From the NCBI RefSeq assembly GCF_000472425.1, contig NZ_AXAI01000002.1, positions 495,580 to 559,579 on the forward strand: a stretch of DNA of 64,000 bases, read 5' to 3'. Origin of the DNA: Bradyrhizobium sp. Tv2a-2. Lineage in GTDB: Bacteria; Pseudomonadota; Alphaproteobacteria; Rhizobiales; Xanthobacteraceae. Each line of letters begins with the position of its first letter. Positions within the stretch are counted from its first letter, which is position 1. Positions 52,198 through 60,653 of this stretch are shown here, in pieces. Under the pieces are notes generated by a model. The model was not told where the DNA came from and did not search any database. It was given only the letters and a program-made list of their open reading frames with translations. The position numbers and the translations under genes are program-made.

Positions 52198-53391
52198 TCA
52201 CGAGGCGTCGTCCTTTGCTCCGACTTCACGTCGCCAGGTGAGAACATGGAAGGCTGCAAGAACGGGCTCGAGCAGGGCGATGCCGATGACGGTTCCTGCG
52301 AGCCGCGCGAGGCCGGCGTCCGGGTCCGGCGCTACATAGCTGTCCGGCACGAGCGTAACAAGCATGGCCAACGTGAACTGGGTTCCGCTGTACGCCACCG
52401 AGCTCGCGCCATTCTCGATGTGCCGACCGAGCATCACTCCGAACAACGAACCCGCGATGAGAATGGTAGCGGATCCGCGCGCCAGCAGCAGGATCAGCCC
52501 AGCGAGCGCCGCGCCGCACGCGCAGCCCAAAATCCGCAAGGCGATTCGCCGGCTGACCGGCAGCAGTCCACTGCTGCCCAAGCGGTTCACCGGCACGATC
52601 ATCACCGCCATGATGGCGACCGCAGCCTGGCCGAGCTCTGGCAGTCGCCACATCTCATGGAGCAGCGGCAACAAGGCCAAGGCCGCCGCGCCCTGGGCGG
52701 CGTGTAGCGCGGCCTCCGGATGCCAGCCGCCGGCGGCCGGGCTTGGGCGCGCCTGATCAGGCCATCGCTGCCGCAAGGTCAGCGTCGACGCGGTGCTGAC
52801 CAGGACACAGGCGATGGTGCCGGCCAAGACTTCCAATATTCTTGACGACGCGAAAGCCCATAGATCGCTTTGGGTGAGCGGATATCCGAGAACGATCATC
52901 GCGAAGGTCAGGCCGATGAACAGGAAGGCGTACGCATGTCTGTGCGTGAGCGACGCATAGAGCGAGCCGCCGCCGATCAGGGCCAGCGCAGCAGACAATG
53001 CGAGCGGGTAGGGTGCGACGGCTGGAAAGATCACGACCGCAATCGCGGCTCCGCCGACCGTGCCTGCAATTCTAAGGACTCCGCGCCGCAGGCTTTCCGA
53101 GACATGCCCGCGCATGACCATGAAGCCCGAAAAAGCTGCCCAGGAGATGTTCGAGGCGCCAACCAAATGACCCAGGACGATCGCGAGGAGCACCGAGAAC
53201 ACGCACTCGATTTCGTCCACCATCCTCGGGCCAGGCGTGACGAAGGCCTTTGCTTCCGCGGCCAATTGTGGTCGCACGCTCGCGATCGCCTTGTAGCAAC
53301 GCTGCACTGGCCAGCGGCTCCTGGTCCACCCTGATCTGTCGCTCTCGTGCCGATCGAACCGCCGACCGGCGGCCGGCACGGTTCGATGCAT
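52198..53391 (-). CDS. FUSC-family inner-membrane protein
   Basis: This is a 397-residue membrane protein with two sets of hydrophobic helices (about residues 65-195 and 255-380), the duplicated layout of the FUSC/aromatic acid exporter-like family. Recognisable parts are SVLLAIVLGHLVGASNISWAAFSGFMVMRGHVSESLRRGVLRIAGTVGGAA and, in the second half, ILGCACGAALAGLILLL. ATG 53391 (MHRTVPAAG) was chosen; the upstream extension to 53562 is basic and low-complexity. It may export aromatic acids or toxic compounds; no periplasmic adaptor gene is adjacent. Confidence 0.82.
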   Translation of the reverse strand: MHRTVPAAGRRFDRHESDRSGWTRSRWPVQRCYKAIASVRPQLAAEAKAFVTPGPRMVDEIECVFSVLLAIVLGHLVGASNISWAAFSGFMVMRGHVSESLRRGVLRIAGTVGGAAIAVVIFPAVAPYPLALSAALALIGGGSLYASLTHRHAYAFLFIGLTFAMIVLGYPLTQSDLWAFASSRILEVLAGTIACVLVSTASTLTLRQRWPDQARPSPAAGGWHPEAALHAAQGAAALALLPLLHEMWRLPELGQAAVAIMAVMIVPVNRLGSSGLLPVSRRIALRILGCACGAALAGLILLLARGSATILIAGSLFGVMLGRHIENGASSVAYSGTQFTLAMLVTLVPDSYVAPDPDAGLARLAGTVIGIALLEPVLAAFHVLTWRREVGAKDDAS

Positions 53392-53741
53392 TGGCGGCTC
53401 AAGTTGCGACGGGTGAGCTGAAGTTACAAGCCGTATAAAAGAGAAACCGTCCCGAGATGATCGAAGGCCGAGCGAATGATCCAGGCGGAAACGCTCCGAC
53501 TTTCCCTCCGCGTGGTTTATGCGGCCCTTATACGATCGGCGGTGCGCGTCCCTCGAATTCATATCCGGCCCCGATCATATTCGCCGCATGAGTCAAGCAT
53601 CCCACGGCCGACGATAACCGTCCGGACACCGCACGCGACCGAAGCTGCGGCGTTCCGCGGCTTCGATGCGCAAGACCCCTTTCCAAGCGCAATCGGCCGG
53701 GATTGGCGAGAATGGGAAAGGGAACCGGTAGAGGTGATGTC
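53392..53741. other. Intergenic region between divergent genes
   Basis: These 350 bases should contain promoters for the FUSC gene and for the small gene at 53742. No gene, repeat or clear operator could be supported. Confidence 0.4.
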
Positions 53742-54185
53742 ATGGCTATCTCCGAAGTCGTCACTGGCGACAGAATTATCGATCCAATGATCGCGCTAGG
53801 CGGCTGCTCGACGCAGCATCGCATCCTCGTGGCCGGCTTAAAGAGCATGGAATTGACGATCGAGTTGCAGCGGCGCGGCTACGTTCACGCGGCCGCGAGC
53901 GGAAATTGCGGCCGTCCCGCCGGTCAATATGATGTTGCATTGATCGATTGGCGACGGCGCACGCTCCGCGAACTCGAGACGACGCTGGACTGGGTCGGCA
54001 AGTTTCTCAGGCCAACCGCGACCCTCGTCGTCTGGGTCGATGCGCAAAAGCCCGCAGCTTATCAAGGCCTTCACGCATCAATCGAGAAGCGCGGCTACAT
54101 GATCGAGAATGGCACCGTCCATGACTGCGGTTGCGCACTCGTAGCGCGACTGCGCCAGGCTACGCCGCACAGGAAGGCGGCATAA
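53742..54185 (+). CDS. Hypothetical protein
   Basis: This is a 147-residue soluble protein that I do not recognise. It has an alternating hydrophobic pattern suggesting an alpha/beta Rossmann-like fold (RILVAGLKSMELTIELQRRGY, YDVALIDWRRRTLRELETTLDWVGKFLRPTATLVVWVDA, then GYMIENGTVHDCGCALVARL). This order of strands resembles the core of a methyltransferase, but the glycine-rich SAM loop is missing. ATG 53742 follows GAGGTG. It may pair with the small gene 88 bases downstream. Confidence 0.6.
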   Translation: MAISEVVTGDRIIDPMIALGGCSTQHRILVAGLKSMELTIELQRRGYVHAAASGNCGRPAGQYDVALIDWRRRTLRELETTLDWVGKFLRPTATLVVWVDAQKPAAYQGLHASIEKRGYMIENGTVHDCGCALVARLRQATPHRKAA

Positions 54186-54273
54186 CACGCTATCGCCGGG
54201 GGGCGAGGGGGCGGCGGTGGGATGTGCGTCGATAGTGGACCGTCCCACCGCCGTAATTTCATCGGAGCATCAC

Positions 54274-54465
54274 ATGGCCAAATCCAATCCGCGTCGGACC
54301 ATCATTCGCGAGTGGATGTCGCTTACGCCGGAGAAGCGGCAGTCCAGCCGACAAGCCCTTACCTTTGCGGACGCGGCCCTGCAGCGGCACCCACTGCCGC
54401 GGAGCCGGCGAGGCGCGCGCGAGATCGTCATGGCATGGCTGCGACCGCGCACCGGACGTCCCTGA
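54274..54465 (+). CDS. Small hypothetical protein, 63 residues
   Basis: This is a 63-residue basic protein starting MAKSNPRRTIIREWMSL and ending in VMAWLRPRTGRP. GGAG lies about 7 bases before ATG 54274. The patterns REWM...PEKR and IVMAWL.PRTG look like those of small conserved Bradyrhizobium proteins of unknown function. The longer frame from 54217 lacks start support. Confidence 0.6.
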   Translation: MAKSNPRRTIIREWMSLTPEKRQSSRQALTFADAALQRHPLPRSRRGAREIVMAWLRPRTGRP

Positions 54466-54624
54466 TCGTGGCGGGTCTTATCTGTTGGTATGGAGGAGCT
54501 GCTTCGTTCCACCGGCGTGGTTGCTAGCGATCGAGACCGATCATCGCGACTGGAATTGCTGTATAAAACCTGGTGCCCGACCAGGTTCTTATCTCAAGCG
54601 ATTGGCGCGCGAGGATTTGCCCGA

Positions 54625-56040
54625 TCAGGGCACCGACGCGACGCGTAGATTGTTGGTCGTGCCCGCCTGCGCAAAGGGTATGCCGGCGACGACCACCAGC
54701 AAATCTCCGCTGCGCGCGAACTCTTCCTCGGCGGCAAACGCGGTCGCGCGCTCGACCATTTCCTCGTAGCTCTTGACGTCCTCGGACAGCACGCTGTGGG
54801 CGCCCCACAATAGGCACAGGCGCCGTGAAATCTCGGTATTGGGCGTAATTGCGAGGACGGGCAGGCTCGGCCGCTTGCGCGCAACGCGCGCCGCCGTCGT
54901 CCCGCTCGAGGTGTAGGCGACGATCGCCTTTGCACTGATGGACGAGGCGAGATCGGCCGCAGCCGTCGCGACCGCATGCGGCGGCGTCTGCTCCTCGTTG
55001 GGCTGTGTGGCCTGGATGATCGACCGGTACATCTTGTGCTGCTCGGTGCTTCTGATGATGCGGTCCATCATCTCTACCGCTTCACGCGGATAGCGGCCGG
55101 TCGCCGACTCCGCCGAGAGCATCACCGCATCGGCGCCGTCATAGATGGCAGTCGCGACATCCGAGACCTCCGCGCGCGTTGGCGTCGGACTTAAGACCAT
55201 CGAGTCCAGCATCTGGGTGGCCACGATCACCGGCTTCACTGCCAACCTGCAGGCCCGCACCAGCTCCTTCTGCCGGCCGGGCACGTCCTCGTGCGGAATT
55301 TCGACGCCGAGATCGCCACGCGCGACCATGATGGCGTCCGAGAGCTGGATGATGTCATCGATCCGTTCGAGCGCCGCGGGCTTTTCGATCTTCGCCATCA
55401 ATCCGGCGCGCTCGCCGATCAAGCCGCGCGCCTCGAGAACATCGGATGGTTTTTGCACGAAGGAGAGCGCCACCCAGTCGACCCCGAGCCGCAGGCCGTA
55501 CTCCAGATCGGAGCGGTCTTTTGCGGTGAGCGGCGAAAGGTCCAGCACCGTTCCTGGCAGATTGACGCCCTTGTGATTGGAGATGGCGCCGCCGACGATC
55601 ACCTTGGCCTCGATGAAATCCTCGCCCAGTCCAGTGACGCGCACGCGGACGCGCCCGTCGTCGATCAAAAGATCATGGCCGGGCGCCACCGCCGCAAAGA
55701 TCTCCGGATGCGGCAAGGGAATCGACGAACGATCACCGGCCGACCCGCGCAGCACGAAGCGAATGGTTTCGCCGCTTTCAACCGCGATCTTGCCGTCACG
55801 GAGCGTGCCGACGCGAATTTTTGGACCTTGCAGGTCCATGAGGATGCCGATCGGCCGGCGGATCTGTCGCTCCAGCGCGCGAATTGCCGCGTGGACTTTT
55901 GCATGATCCTCCTGCGCCCCGTGGCTGAAATTGAGGCGGAACGTGTCGACGCCGGCAAGGAACAGTGCCTTCAGCATCTCCGGCGACGCACTGGCGGGGC
56001 CAACGGTCGCGACGATCTTGGCTCGTCGATGACGACGCAT
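54625..56040 (-). CDS. pyk: Pyruvate kinase
   Basis: This is a 471-residue glycolytic enzyme that makes pyruvate and ATP from phosphoenolpyruvate and ADP. Conserved blocks: RRAKIVATVGPAS, DTFRLNFSHG, GILMDLQGPKIRVG, the catalytic Lys in MAKIEKPAALERID, MVARGDLGVEIP, PVIVATQMLDSM, PTRAEVSDVATAIYDGADAVMLSAESATGRYP and the C-terminal allosteric domain (AIVAYTSSGTTAARVARKRP). Length is normal for bacteria. ATG 56040 follows AAGGGCGAG. It is a single gene, separated by 228 bases from the tartrate dehydrogenase gene that is also on the minus strand. Confidence 0.96.
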   Translation of the reverse strand: MRRHRRAKIVATVGPASASPEMLKALFLAGVDTFRLNFSHGAQEDHAKVHAAIRALERQIRRPIGILMDLQGPKIRVGTLRDGKIAVESGETIRFVLRGSAGDRSSIPLPHPEIFAAVAPGHDLLIDDGRVRVRVTGLGEDFIEAKVIVGGAISNHKGVNLPGTVLDLSPLTAKDRSDLEYGLRLGVDWVALSFVQKPSDVLEARGLIGERAGLMAKIEKPAALERIDDIIQLSDAIMVARGDLGVEIPHEDVPGRQKELVRACRLAVKPVIVATQMLDSMVLSPTPTRAEVSDVATAIYDGADAVMLSAESATGRYPREAVEMMDRIIRSTEQHKMYRSIIQATQPNEEQTPPHAVATAAADLASSISAKAIVAYTSSGTTAARVARKRPSLPVLAITPNTEISRRLCLLWGAHSVLSEDVKSYEEMVERATAFAAEEEFARSGDLLVVVAGIPFAQAGTTNNLRVASVP

Positions 56041-56268
56041 GATGATCTCGCCCTTTCTGCGCCGTCCTGCAGGACAGCACCAAGCTGGTTGATGGTCTCA
56101 AAACGCCAAGGCTGCTGGTGACAACGAGGAACCCTTCGCGATCATGCGTGCCTTGGCAGGTTCCGGGGGGCGTATCACATCTCCTTGCCAGGCGCTTGAC
56201 GATTCGTTGGACGAATCAAAGCCCAAGAGCCATTTCGGTTCCGGCGGAGGTGCCGGCGCATGCCGGCC

Positions 56269-57342
56269 TCACACATTCGATCCATGGATCGCGTCAATCA
56301 CGGCGTCCGTGACCTCCTTTGTCGTCGCCTTGCCGCCGACGTCGGGCGTCAGCACGCCCGCCGCGCAGACCTTTTCCACCGCAGCCATCAGCCGCGCAGC
56401 CGCGTCCTTCTCATTGAGGTGCTCCAGCATCTGCGCGCCGGTCCAGAAGGTCGCCACCGGGTTGGCGATGCCCTTGCCGGTGATGTCGAAGGCCGAGCCA
56501 TGGATCGGCTCGAACATCGAGGGGAAGCGGCGCTGCGGATCGATGTTGCCGGTTGGGGCGACGCCGAGACTGCCGGCCAGCGCGCCGGCGAGATCGGACA
56601 GGATGTCGGCGTGCAGATTGGTTGCGACGATGGTGTCGAGACTCCTCGGATTGAGCGTCATGCGCACCGTCATCGCGTCGACCAGCATCTTGTCCCAGGT
56701 GACGTCGGGGAATTCTTTTGCGACCTCGGCCGCGATCTCGTCCCACATCACCATGCCGTGGCGCTGCGCATTCGATTTCGTCACCACGGTGAGGAATTTA
56801 CGCGGGCGGGATTGGGCGAGCTGGAAGGCGTAACGCATGATGCGAGTGACGCCGACGCGGGTGAAGATCGCGACCTCGGTGCCGACCTCCTCGGGCAGGC
56901 CCTTGTGAGCGCGGCCGCCGCAGCCTGCATATTCGCCCTCCGAATTCTCGCGCACGATCACCCAGTCGAGATCACCGACGCCAACATTGCGGAGGGGCGA
57001 GGCGACGCCCGGCAGGATTTTTGTCGGGCGCACATTGGCATATTGGTCGAAACCCTGGCAGATCGGCAGCCGCAGGCCCCACAGCGTGATGTGATCGGGC
57101 ACGTCGGGCGCGCCGACCGCGCCGAAATAGATGGCGTCGAATGGCTTGAGCTGCTCCAACCCGTCTGCCGGCATCATGACGCCGTGCTTCTTGTAATAGT
57201 CCGAGCCCCAGTCGAAGGTCTTGACCTTGAAGGAGAGGTCGCCCGCGCGTTTGGCCAGTGCCTCCAGCACGCGAATGCCTGACGAAATGACCTCGGGGCC
57301 AATGCCATCGGCGGGAATGGCGGCGATCGACAAAGTGCGCAT
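56269..57342 (-). CDS. Tartrate dehydrogenase / D-malate dehydrogenase (decarboxylating)
   Basis: This is a 357-residue beta-decarboxylating dehydrogenase of the isopropylmalate dehydrogenase superfamily. The TtuC/DmlA subgroup is indicated by FDWGSDYYKKHGVMMPADGLEQLKPFDAIYFGAVG, the substrate motif WGLRLPICQGFDQYANVRP, VRENSEGEYAGCGGRAHKGLPEEVGTEVAIFTR, and SLGVAPTGNIDP with FEPIHGSAFDI. It uses NAD and a divalent metal to oxidise tartrate or D-malate. ATG 57342 is chosen because MRTLSIAAIPADGIGPEV is the normal N-terminus and GGAG lies 8 bases upstream. An MFS transporter gene ends 23 bases upstream on the same strand. Confidence 0.9.
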   Translation of the reverse strand: MRTLSIAAIPADGIGPEVISSGIRVLEALAKRAGDLSFKVKTFDWGSDYYKKHGVMMPADGLEQLKPFDAIYFGAVGAPDVPDHITLWGLRLPICQGFDQYANVRPTKILPGVASPLRNVGVGDLDWVIVRENSEGEYAGCGGRAHKGLPEEVGTEVAIFTRVGVTRIMRYAFQLAQSRPRKFLTVVTKSNAQRHGMVMWDEIAAEVAKEFPDVTWDKMLVDAMTVRMTLNPRSLDTIVATNLHADILSDLAGALAGSLGVAPTGNIDPQRRFPSMFEPIHGSAFDITGKGIANPVATFWTGAQMLEHLNEKDAAARLMAAVEKVCAAGVLTPDVGGKATTKEVTDAVIDAIHGSNV

Positions 57343-57365
57343 GAACGTGCTCCGTTGGATAGATA

Positions 57366-58676
57366 TCAATGGGGTTGGACGGCAGGCCGCGTGTCGGGTC
57401 TCGTTTTTGCATTTTGCGAGCGGCCGAGCAGCAGCGTGAGAATGGCCGACAGCACCAGCAGCATGGCGACGAAGTAGAGGCCGCCTGCAAAGCTTCCGGT
57501 CCGGTCCTTGATCCAGCCTATCATGGCGGGGCCGGCGAAGCCGCCGAGATTGCCGATCGAGTTGATGGTGGCGATGCCGGCCGCTGCGGCCGAGCCCGAC
57601 AGGAAGGTCGTCGGCATGCTCCAGAGCGGCGGCTTCGAGGCGCTGACGCCGATATTGACCAGCGTCAGCGCCGCCAGCACTGCGGCGACGCCGGTCGCGG
57701 GGCCGGCAAGGCCGAGGCCGATGGCAGCAAGCAGGCAGGTGAGCACGACATGCCAGGTGCGCTCGCCGGTGCGGTCCGAATGCCGTGCCCACAGGATCAT
57801 CGCGACGACGGCGATCGTCGGCGGCACCGCGTTGAGGAAACCGACTTGCAGCGACGACAATCCGAATTGCTTGATGATCTGCGGCGCCCAGACGCCGAGC
57901 GTGTAAAGGCCGGCGGAGGTGCCGAAATAGATCAGCGACAGCGCGAGCACCCGCGGATCGGCAAGCCCCCGCCAGATGCTGTGGCTGGTGCTCGTCGCCT
58001 TACCGGCCTGCTCGGCATTCATGGTCTTGACCAGGAAGTCCCGCTCGTCGCTGGCAAGCCATTTGGCCTGCTCGGGTCTGTCCGTGATGTAGAAGAAGAC
58101 CGCGATGCCGAGCAGCACCGCGGGAACGGCTTCCAGCAGAAACAACCACTGCCAGCCCTTCAGCCCGAGCAGCCCGTCCATTTCGAGAAGCGCGCCTGAT
58201 AGCGGCGAGCCGAGCACTGTCGAGAGCGGTGCGGCCGCCATGAACAAGGCGGTGACCGCCGCGCGCTGGCGGGCCGGGAACCAGTAGGAGAGGTAGAGAA
58301 TGATGCCGGGGAAGAAGCCCGCTTCGGCGACGCCCAGCAGGAAGCGCAGTGCGTAGAAGCTGGTTGCGCCCTGCACGAAGGCCATCGCGGCCGATACCAG
58401 TCCCCAGCTGATCATCACCCGAGCGATCCAGATCCGGGCACCGACCTTGTGCAGGATGATGTTGGAGGGGACCTCGAACAGGAAATAGCCCCAGAAGAAG
58501 ATGCCGGCGCCGAAGCCGAACACCGACGGCGAGAGACCGAGATCCTTGTTCATGGTCAGCGCCGCGAAACCGATATTGACGCGGTCGATGAAGGCCACGA
58601 AGTAGAGCAGCATGATGAAGGGCACGATGCGCAGAGTGATCTTGCGCAAGGTGCGCGTCTCGATTTCGCTCGCCAT
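57366..58676 (-). CDS. MFS transporter, ACS (anion:cation symporter) family, probable sugar-acid or tartrate uptake
   Basis: This is a 436-residue, twelve-helix major facilitator. The N-terminal FIMLLYFVAFIDRVNIGFAALTMNKDLGLSPSVFGFGAGIFFWGYFLFEVPSNI is typical of the ACS family that imports hydroxy-acids with a cation, and the loop motif KVGARIWIARVMISWG follows. TM7-12 lie after the central loop near residue 230. ATG 58676 is preferred over the TTG at 58682. Co-orientation and close spacing with the tartrate dehydrogenase gene suggest that substrate. The LysR gene is divergent and a good candidate regulator. Confidence 0.88.
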   Translation of the reverse strand: MASEIETRTLRKITLRIVPFIMLLYFVAFIDRVNIGFAALTMNKDLGLSPSVFGFGAGIFFWGYFLFEVPSNIILHKVGARIWIARVMISWGLVSAAMAFVQGATSFYALRFLLGVAEAGFFPGIILYLSYWFPARQRAAVTALFMAAAPLSTVLGSPLSGALLEMDGLLGLKGWQWLFLLEAVPAVLLGIAVFFYITDRPEQAKWLASDERDFLVKTMNAEQAGKATSTSHSIWRGLADPRVLALSLIYFGTSAGLYTLGVWAPQIIKQFGLSSLQVGFLNAVPPTIAVVAMILWARHSDRTGERTWHVVLTCLLAAIGLGLAGPATGVAAVLAALTLVNIGVSASKPPLWSMPTTFLSGSAAAAGIATINSIGNLGGFAGPAMIGWIKDRTGSFAGGLYFVAMLLVLSAILTLLLGRSQNAKTRPDTRPAVQPH

Positions 58677-58788
58677 GCTCAAGGGTTCCCTGACCGCTCT
58701 CCCGGCAGTTTTGTTGAATTAATGCGTTCTGCCTTTGCGCTGAACGCGAGTTAGGAGGCCTGGCGAGGGAAATGCAATGAGCACCCGT

Positions 58789-58810
58789 TTATACAAAAAA
58801 ATGATATAAT
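58789..58810 (+). promoter_or_regulatory. Candidate LysR-gene promoter element with AT dyad
   Basis: In the 161-base divergent region, a perfect -10 hexamer TATAAT (58805-58810) lies 28 bases before the LysR start. A short dyad TTATA-N11-TATAA (58789-58793 and 58805-58809) overlaps it and could be part of an autoregulatory LysR site. No good -35 hexamer was found. Confidence 0.4.
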
Positions 58811-58837
58811 TGCTTTCGGATCGGGAGATGCTCGCCA

Positions 58838-59755
58838 ATGGAATTGCACCAGCTCCGCTGTTTCGTCGCCGCGGCCGAGGAGTTGCATTTCGGCAGGGCG
58901 GCGCAGCGGCTGCAGATGCTGCCGGCCGCGCTCGGTCGCCATGTCAAGCTGCTCGAGGAGAACCTGGGCGCGCCGCTGTTTGCCCGGACGACGCGTGCGG
59001 TGACGCTGACAGAGGACGGGACGACGCTGCTGCGCGACGCGCGGGCTATCCTGTCAAGGGTGCAGGCGGTCGAGGATGGCTTTCGCACGCGCTCGCGTTC
59101 CAGGGGGACGCGGCGGCTGCGGATCGGCGCGATCGACAGCGCTGCGGCCGGGCTTCTGCCGCCATTGCTGCGCGATTTTCGCAAATCCCGCCCGGACGTG
59201 CCGGTTCAGCTGCTGGAGGAGAAAACCATAAGGCTGTTGCCGAAAATTCTCTCCGGCGCGCTCGATCTCGCCTTTGTCCGCCCGCCTGATCGGCCGGACA
59301 AGCGGCTCGAGCTGCGCCCGCTCCTGATGGAGACGGCGGTCGTTGCCTTTCCGCAAAAGCATCTGCTTGCCGGGCGGAAGTCGATCTCGCTTCTCGAGAT
59401 CGCAGACCAGCCGCTGATCGTGCCCGACCGTCGCTCGCGCCCGCACAGCCATGACCTCACCATCAAGCTGTTCGAGGCGGCGGGACTGCCGCCGCGCGTG
59501 GTGCAGATTGCCGACGAGAAGCAGACCATCGTCAATCTGGTCGCGGCGCGGCTCGGCGTCGCCATCGTGCCGCGCTGGACCTCGCGGATGGCGATCCCGG
59601 GCGTCCGCTTCGTCCCGCTCAGGCTCAAGCAGAGCGGGCCGGTGGGCCGGCTGCCACTCGCCGCAGCCTGGCTGCGCGGCTCGCGCGACCCGGTGCGCGA
59701 TTCCATACTGGCTGTTCTCGAAACCAGGCTACGCGGATACGCGCGCGAAGCTTGA
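58838..59755 (+). CDS. LysR-family transcriptional regulator
   Basis: This is a 305-residue regulator. The N-terminal winged helix-turn-helix reads MELHQLRCFVAAAEELHFGRAAQRL...LGRHVKLLEENLGAPLFARTTRAVTLTEDG. The substrate-binding domain follows from about residue 90 (RLRIGAIDSAAAGLLPPLLRDFRKSRPDVPVQLLE, LVAARLGVAIVPRW). ATG 58838 follows GGGAG. It is divergent from the MFS-tartrate dehydrogenase operon and convergent with the RraA-family gene. The inducer is unknown, though tartrate or a related acid is plausible. Confidence 0.92.
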   Translation: MELHQLRCFVAAAEELHFGRAAQRLQMLPAALGRHVKLLEENLGAPLFARTTRAVTLTEDGTTLLRDARAILSRVQAVEDGFRTRSRSRGTRRLRIGAIDSAAAGLLPPLLRDFRKSRPDVPVQLLEEKTIRLLPKILSGALDLAFVRPPDRPDKRLELRPLLMETAVVAFPQKHLLAGRKSISLLEIADQPLIVPDRRSRPHSHDLTIKLFEAAGLPPRVVQIADEKQTIVNLVAARLGVAIVPRWTSRMAIPGVRFVPLRLKQSGPVGRLPLAAAWLRGSRDPVRDSILAVLETRLRGYAREA

Positions 59756-59785
59756 GGTGGCGGCCCGATTGCGGCAGCCCGTGCG

Positions 59786-60505
59786 TCAGCGTCCCTGCGC
59801 CTTGCGCCAGACGGCAAAGTCCTTCAGCGTCTGCTCATCGGTCGCAGGATAAAGACCGACGATCGAGCGCCCCTTGTGCACCTCGGACGCGACGAAATCC
59901 TCGAACGCCGTCATCTCGAAGGTCTCCTCCGCGATCTCGTCGGCGAGATGGGCGGGGATCACGATCACGCCGTCGGAATCGCCGAGGATGACATCGCCCG
60001 GAAACACCGGCGCGTCGCCGCAGCCGATCGGGCAATTGATCTCGATCGCCTGGTGCAGGGTGAGGTTGGTCGGCGCGCTCGGCCGCTGGTGATAGGCGGG
60101 AAAGCCGAGGCGCGCGATCTCCTGCGAGTCGCGAAAGCCGCCATCGGTGACGACGCCGGCGCAGCCGCGCTTCATCAGCCGCGTCACCAGGATCGCGCCA
60201 GCGGAGGCCGCGCGGGCATTCTTCCGGCTGTCCATCACCAGCACCGCGCCCGGCGGGCAATCCTCGATCGCCTTGCGCTGGGGATGGGAGCGGTCGCGGA
60301 ACACGTCGAGCTTGTTCAGATCTTCGCGCGCCGGCATGTAGCGCAGCGTGAAGGCTTCGCCCACCATGGTCGGCTGATCGGGACTTAGGGGATGCACATC
60401 CTGAATGCACTGGATGCGCAAGCCGCGCTTGTAGAGCGCGGTCGCCACCGTTGCGGTGGAGACGGTCTTGAGCTTGTTGCGGGTGGCATCGCTGAGTTTT
60501 GACAT
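59786..60505 (-). CDS. RraA-family protein (aldolase/decarboxylase-like)
   Basis: This is a 239-residue protein of the RraA/HMG-aldolase fold. Signature blocks: TATVATALYKRGLR, GEAFTLRYMPAREDLN, PPGAVLVMDSRKNARAASAGAILVTRLMKRGCAGVVTDGGFRDSQEIARLGFPAYH, and FPGDVILGDSDGVIVIPAHLADEI. The family includes inhibitors of RNase E and pyruvate/oxaloacetate-forming aldolases. Next to a sugar-acid dehydratase, an aldolase or decarboxylase role is more likely than RNase regulation. ATG 60505 was chosen; the longer frame to 60880 runs through the repeat. It ends 30 bases from the convergent LysR gene. Confidence 0.85.
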   Translation of the reverse strand: MSKLSDATRNKLKTVSTATVATALYKRGLRIQCIQDVHPLSPDQPTMVGEAFTLRYMPAREDLNKLDVFRDRSHPQRKAIEDCPPGAVLVMDSRKNARAASAGAILVTRLMKRGCAGVVTDGGFRDSQEIARLGFPAYHQRPSAPTNLTLHQAIEINCPIGCGDAPVFPGDVILGDSDGVIVIPAHLADEIAEETFEMTAFEDFVASEVHKGRSIVGLYPATDEQTLKDFAVWRKAQGR

Positions 60506-60544
60506 GGCTGGGCTCTCTACGGTGATTCCCGGGCGGTATTTTTT

Positions 60545-60645
60545 CCGGTCATTCCGGGGCGGTGCGACAGCACCGAACTCTGGTGTGCTCTTGCACACCT
60601 GAGAATCTCGAGGTTCCGGGTTCGCTTCGCGCCCCGGAACGACGG
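60545..60645. repeat. Rhizobiales palindromic repeat, CATTCCGGGGCG type
   Basis: The 5' end CCGGTCATTCCGGGGCG pairs with the 3' end CGCCCCGGAACGACGG over about 100 bases. It lies between the dehydratase and RraA-family genes. Such elements are frequent intergenic repeats in Bradyrhizobium and may act on mRNA ends or stability. Confidence 0.8.
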
Positions 60646-60653
60646 TGGTTACA

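Noticed and set aside
56260..57282. A 340-codon open frame on the plus strand
   Set aside because: It is antisense to the clearly conserved tartrate dehydrogenase gene and has shadow-type composition.
58789..58809. A canonical T-N11-A LysR box
   Set aside because: The dyad TTATA-N11-TATAA has the right spacing but not the T...A core at the usual positions, so it is kept only as a weak candidate overlapping a -10 hexamer.
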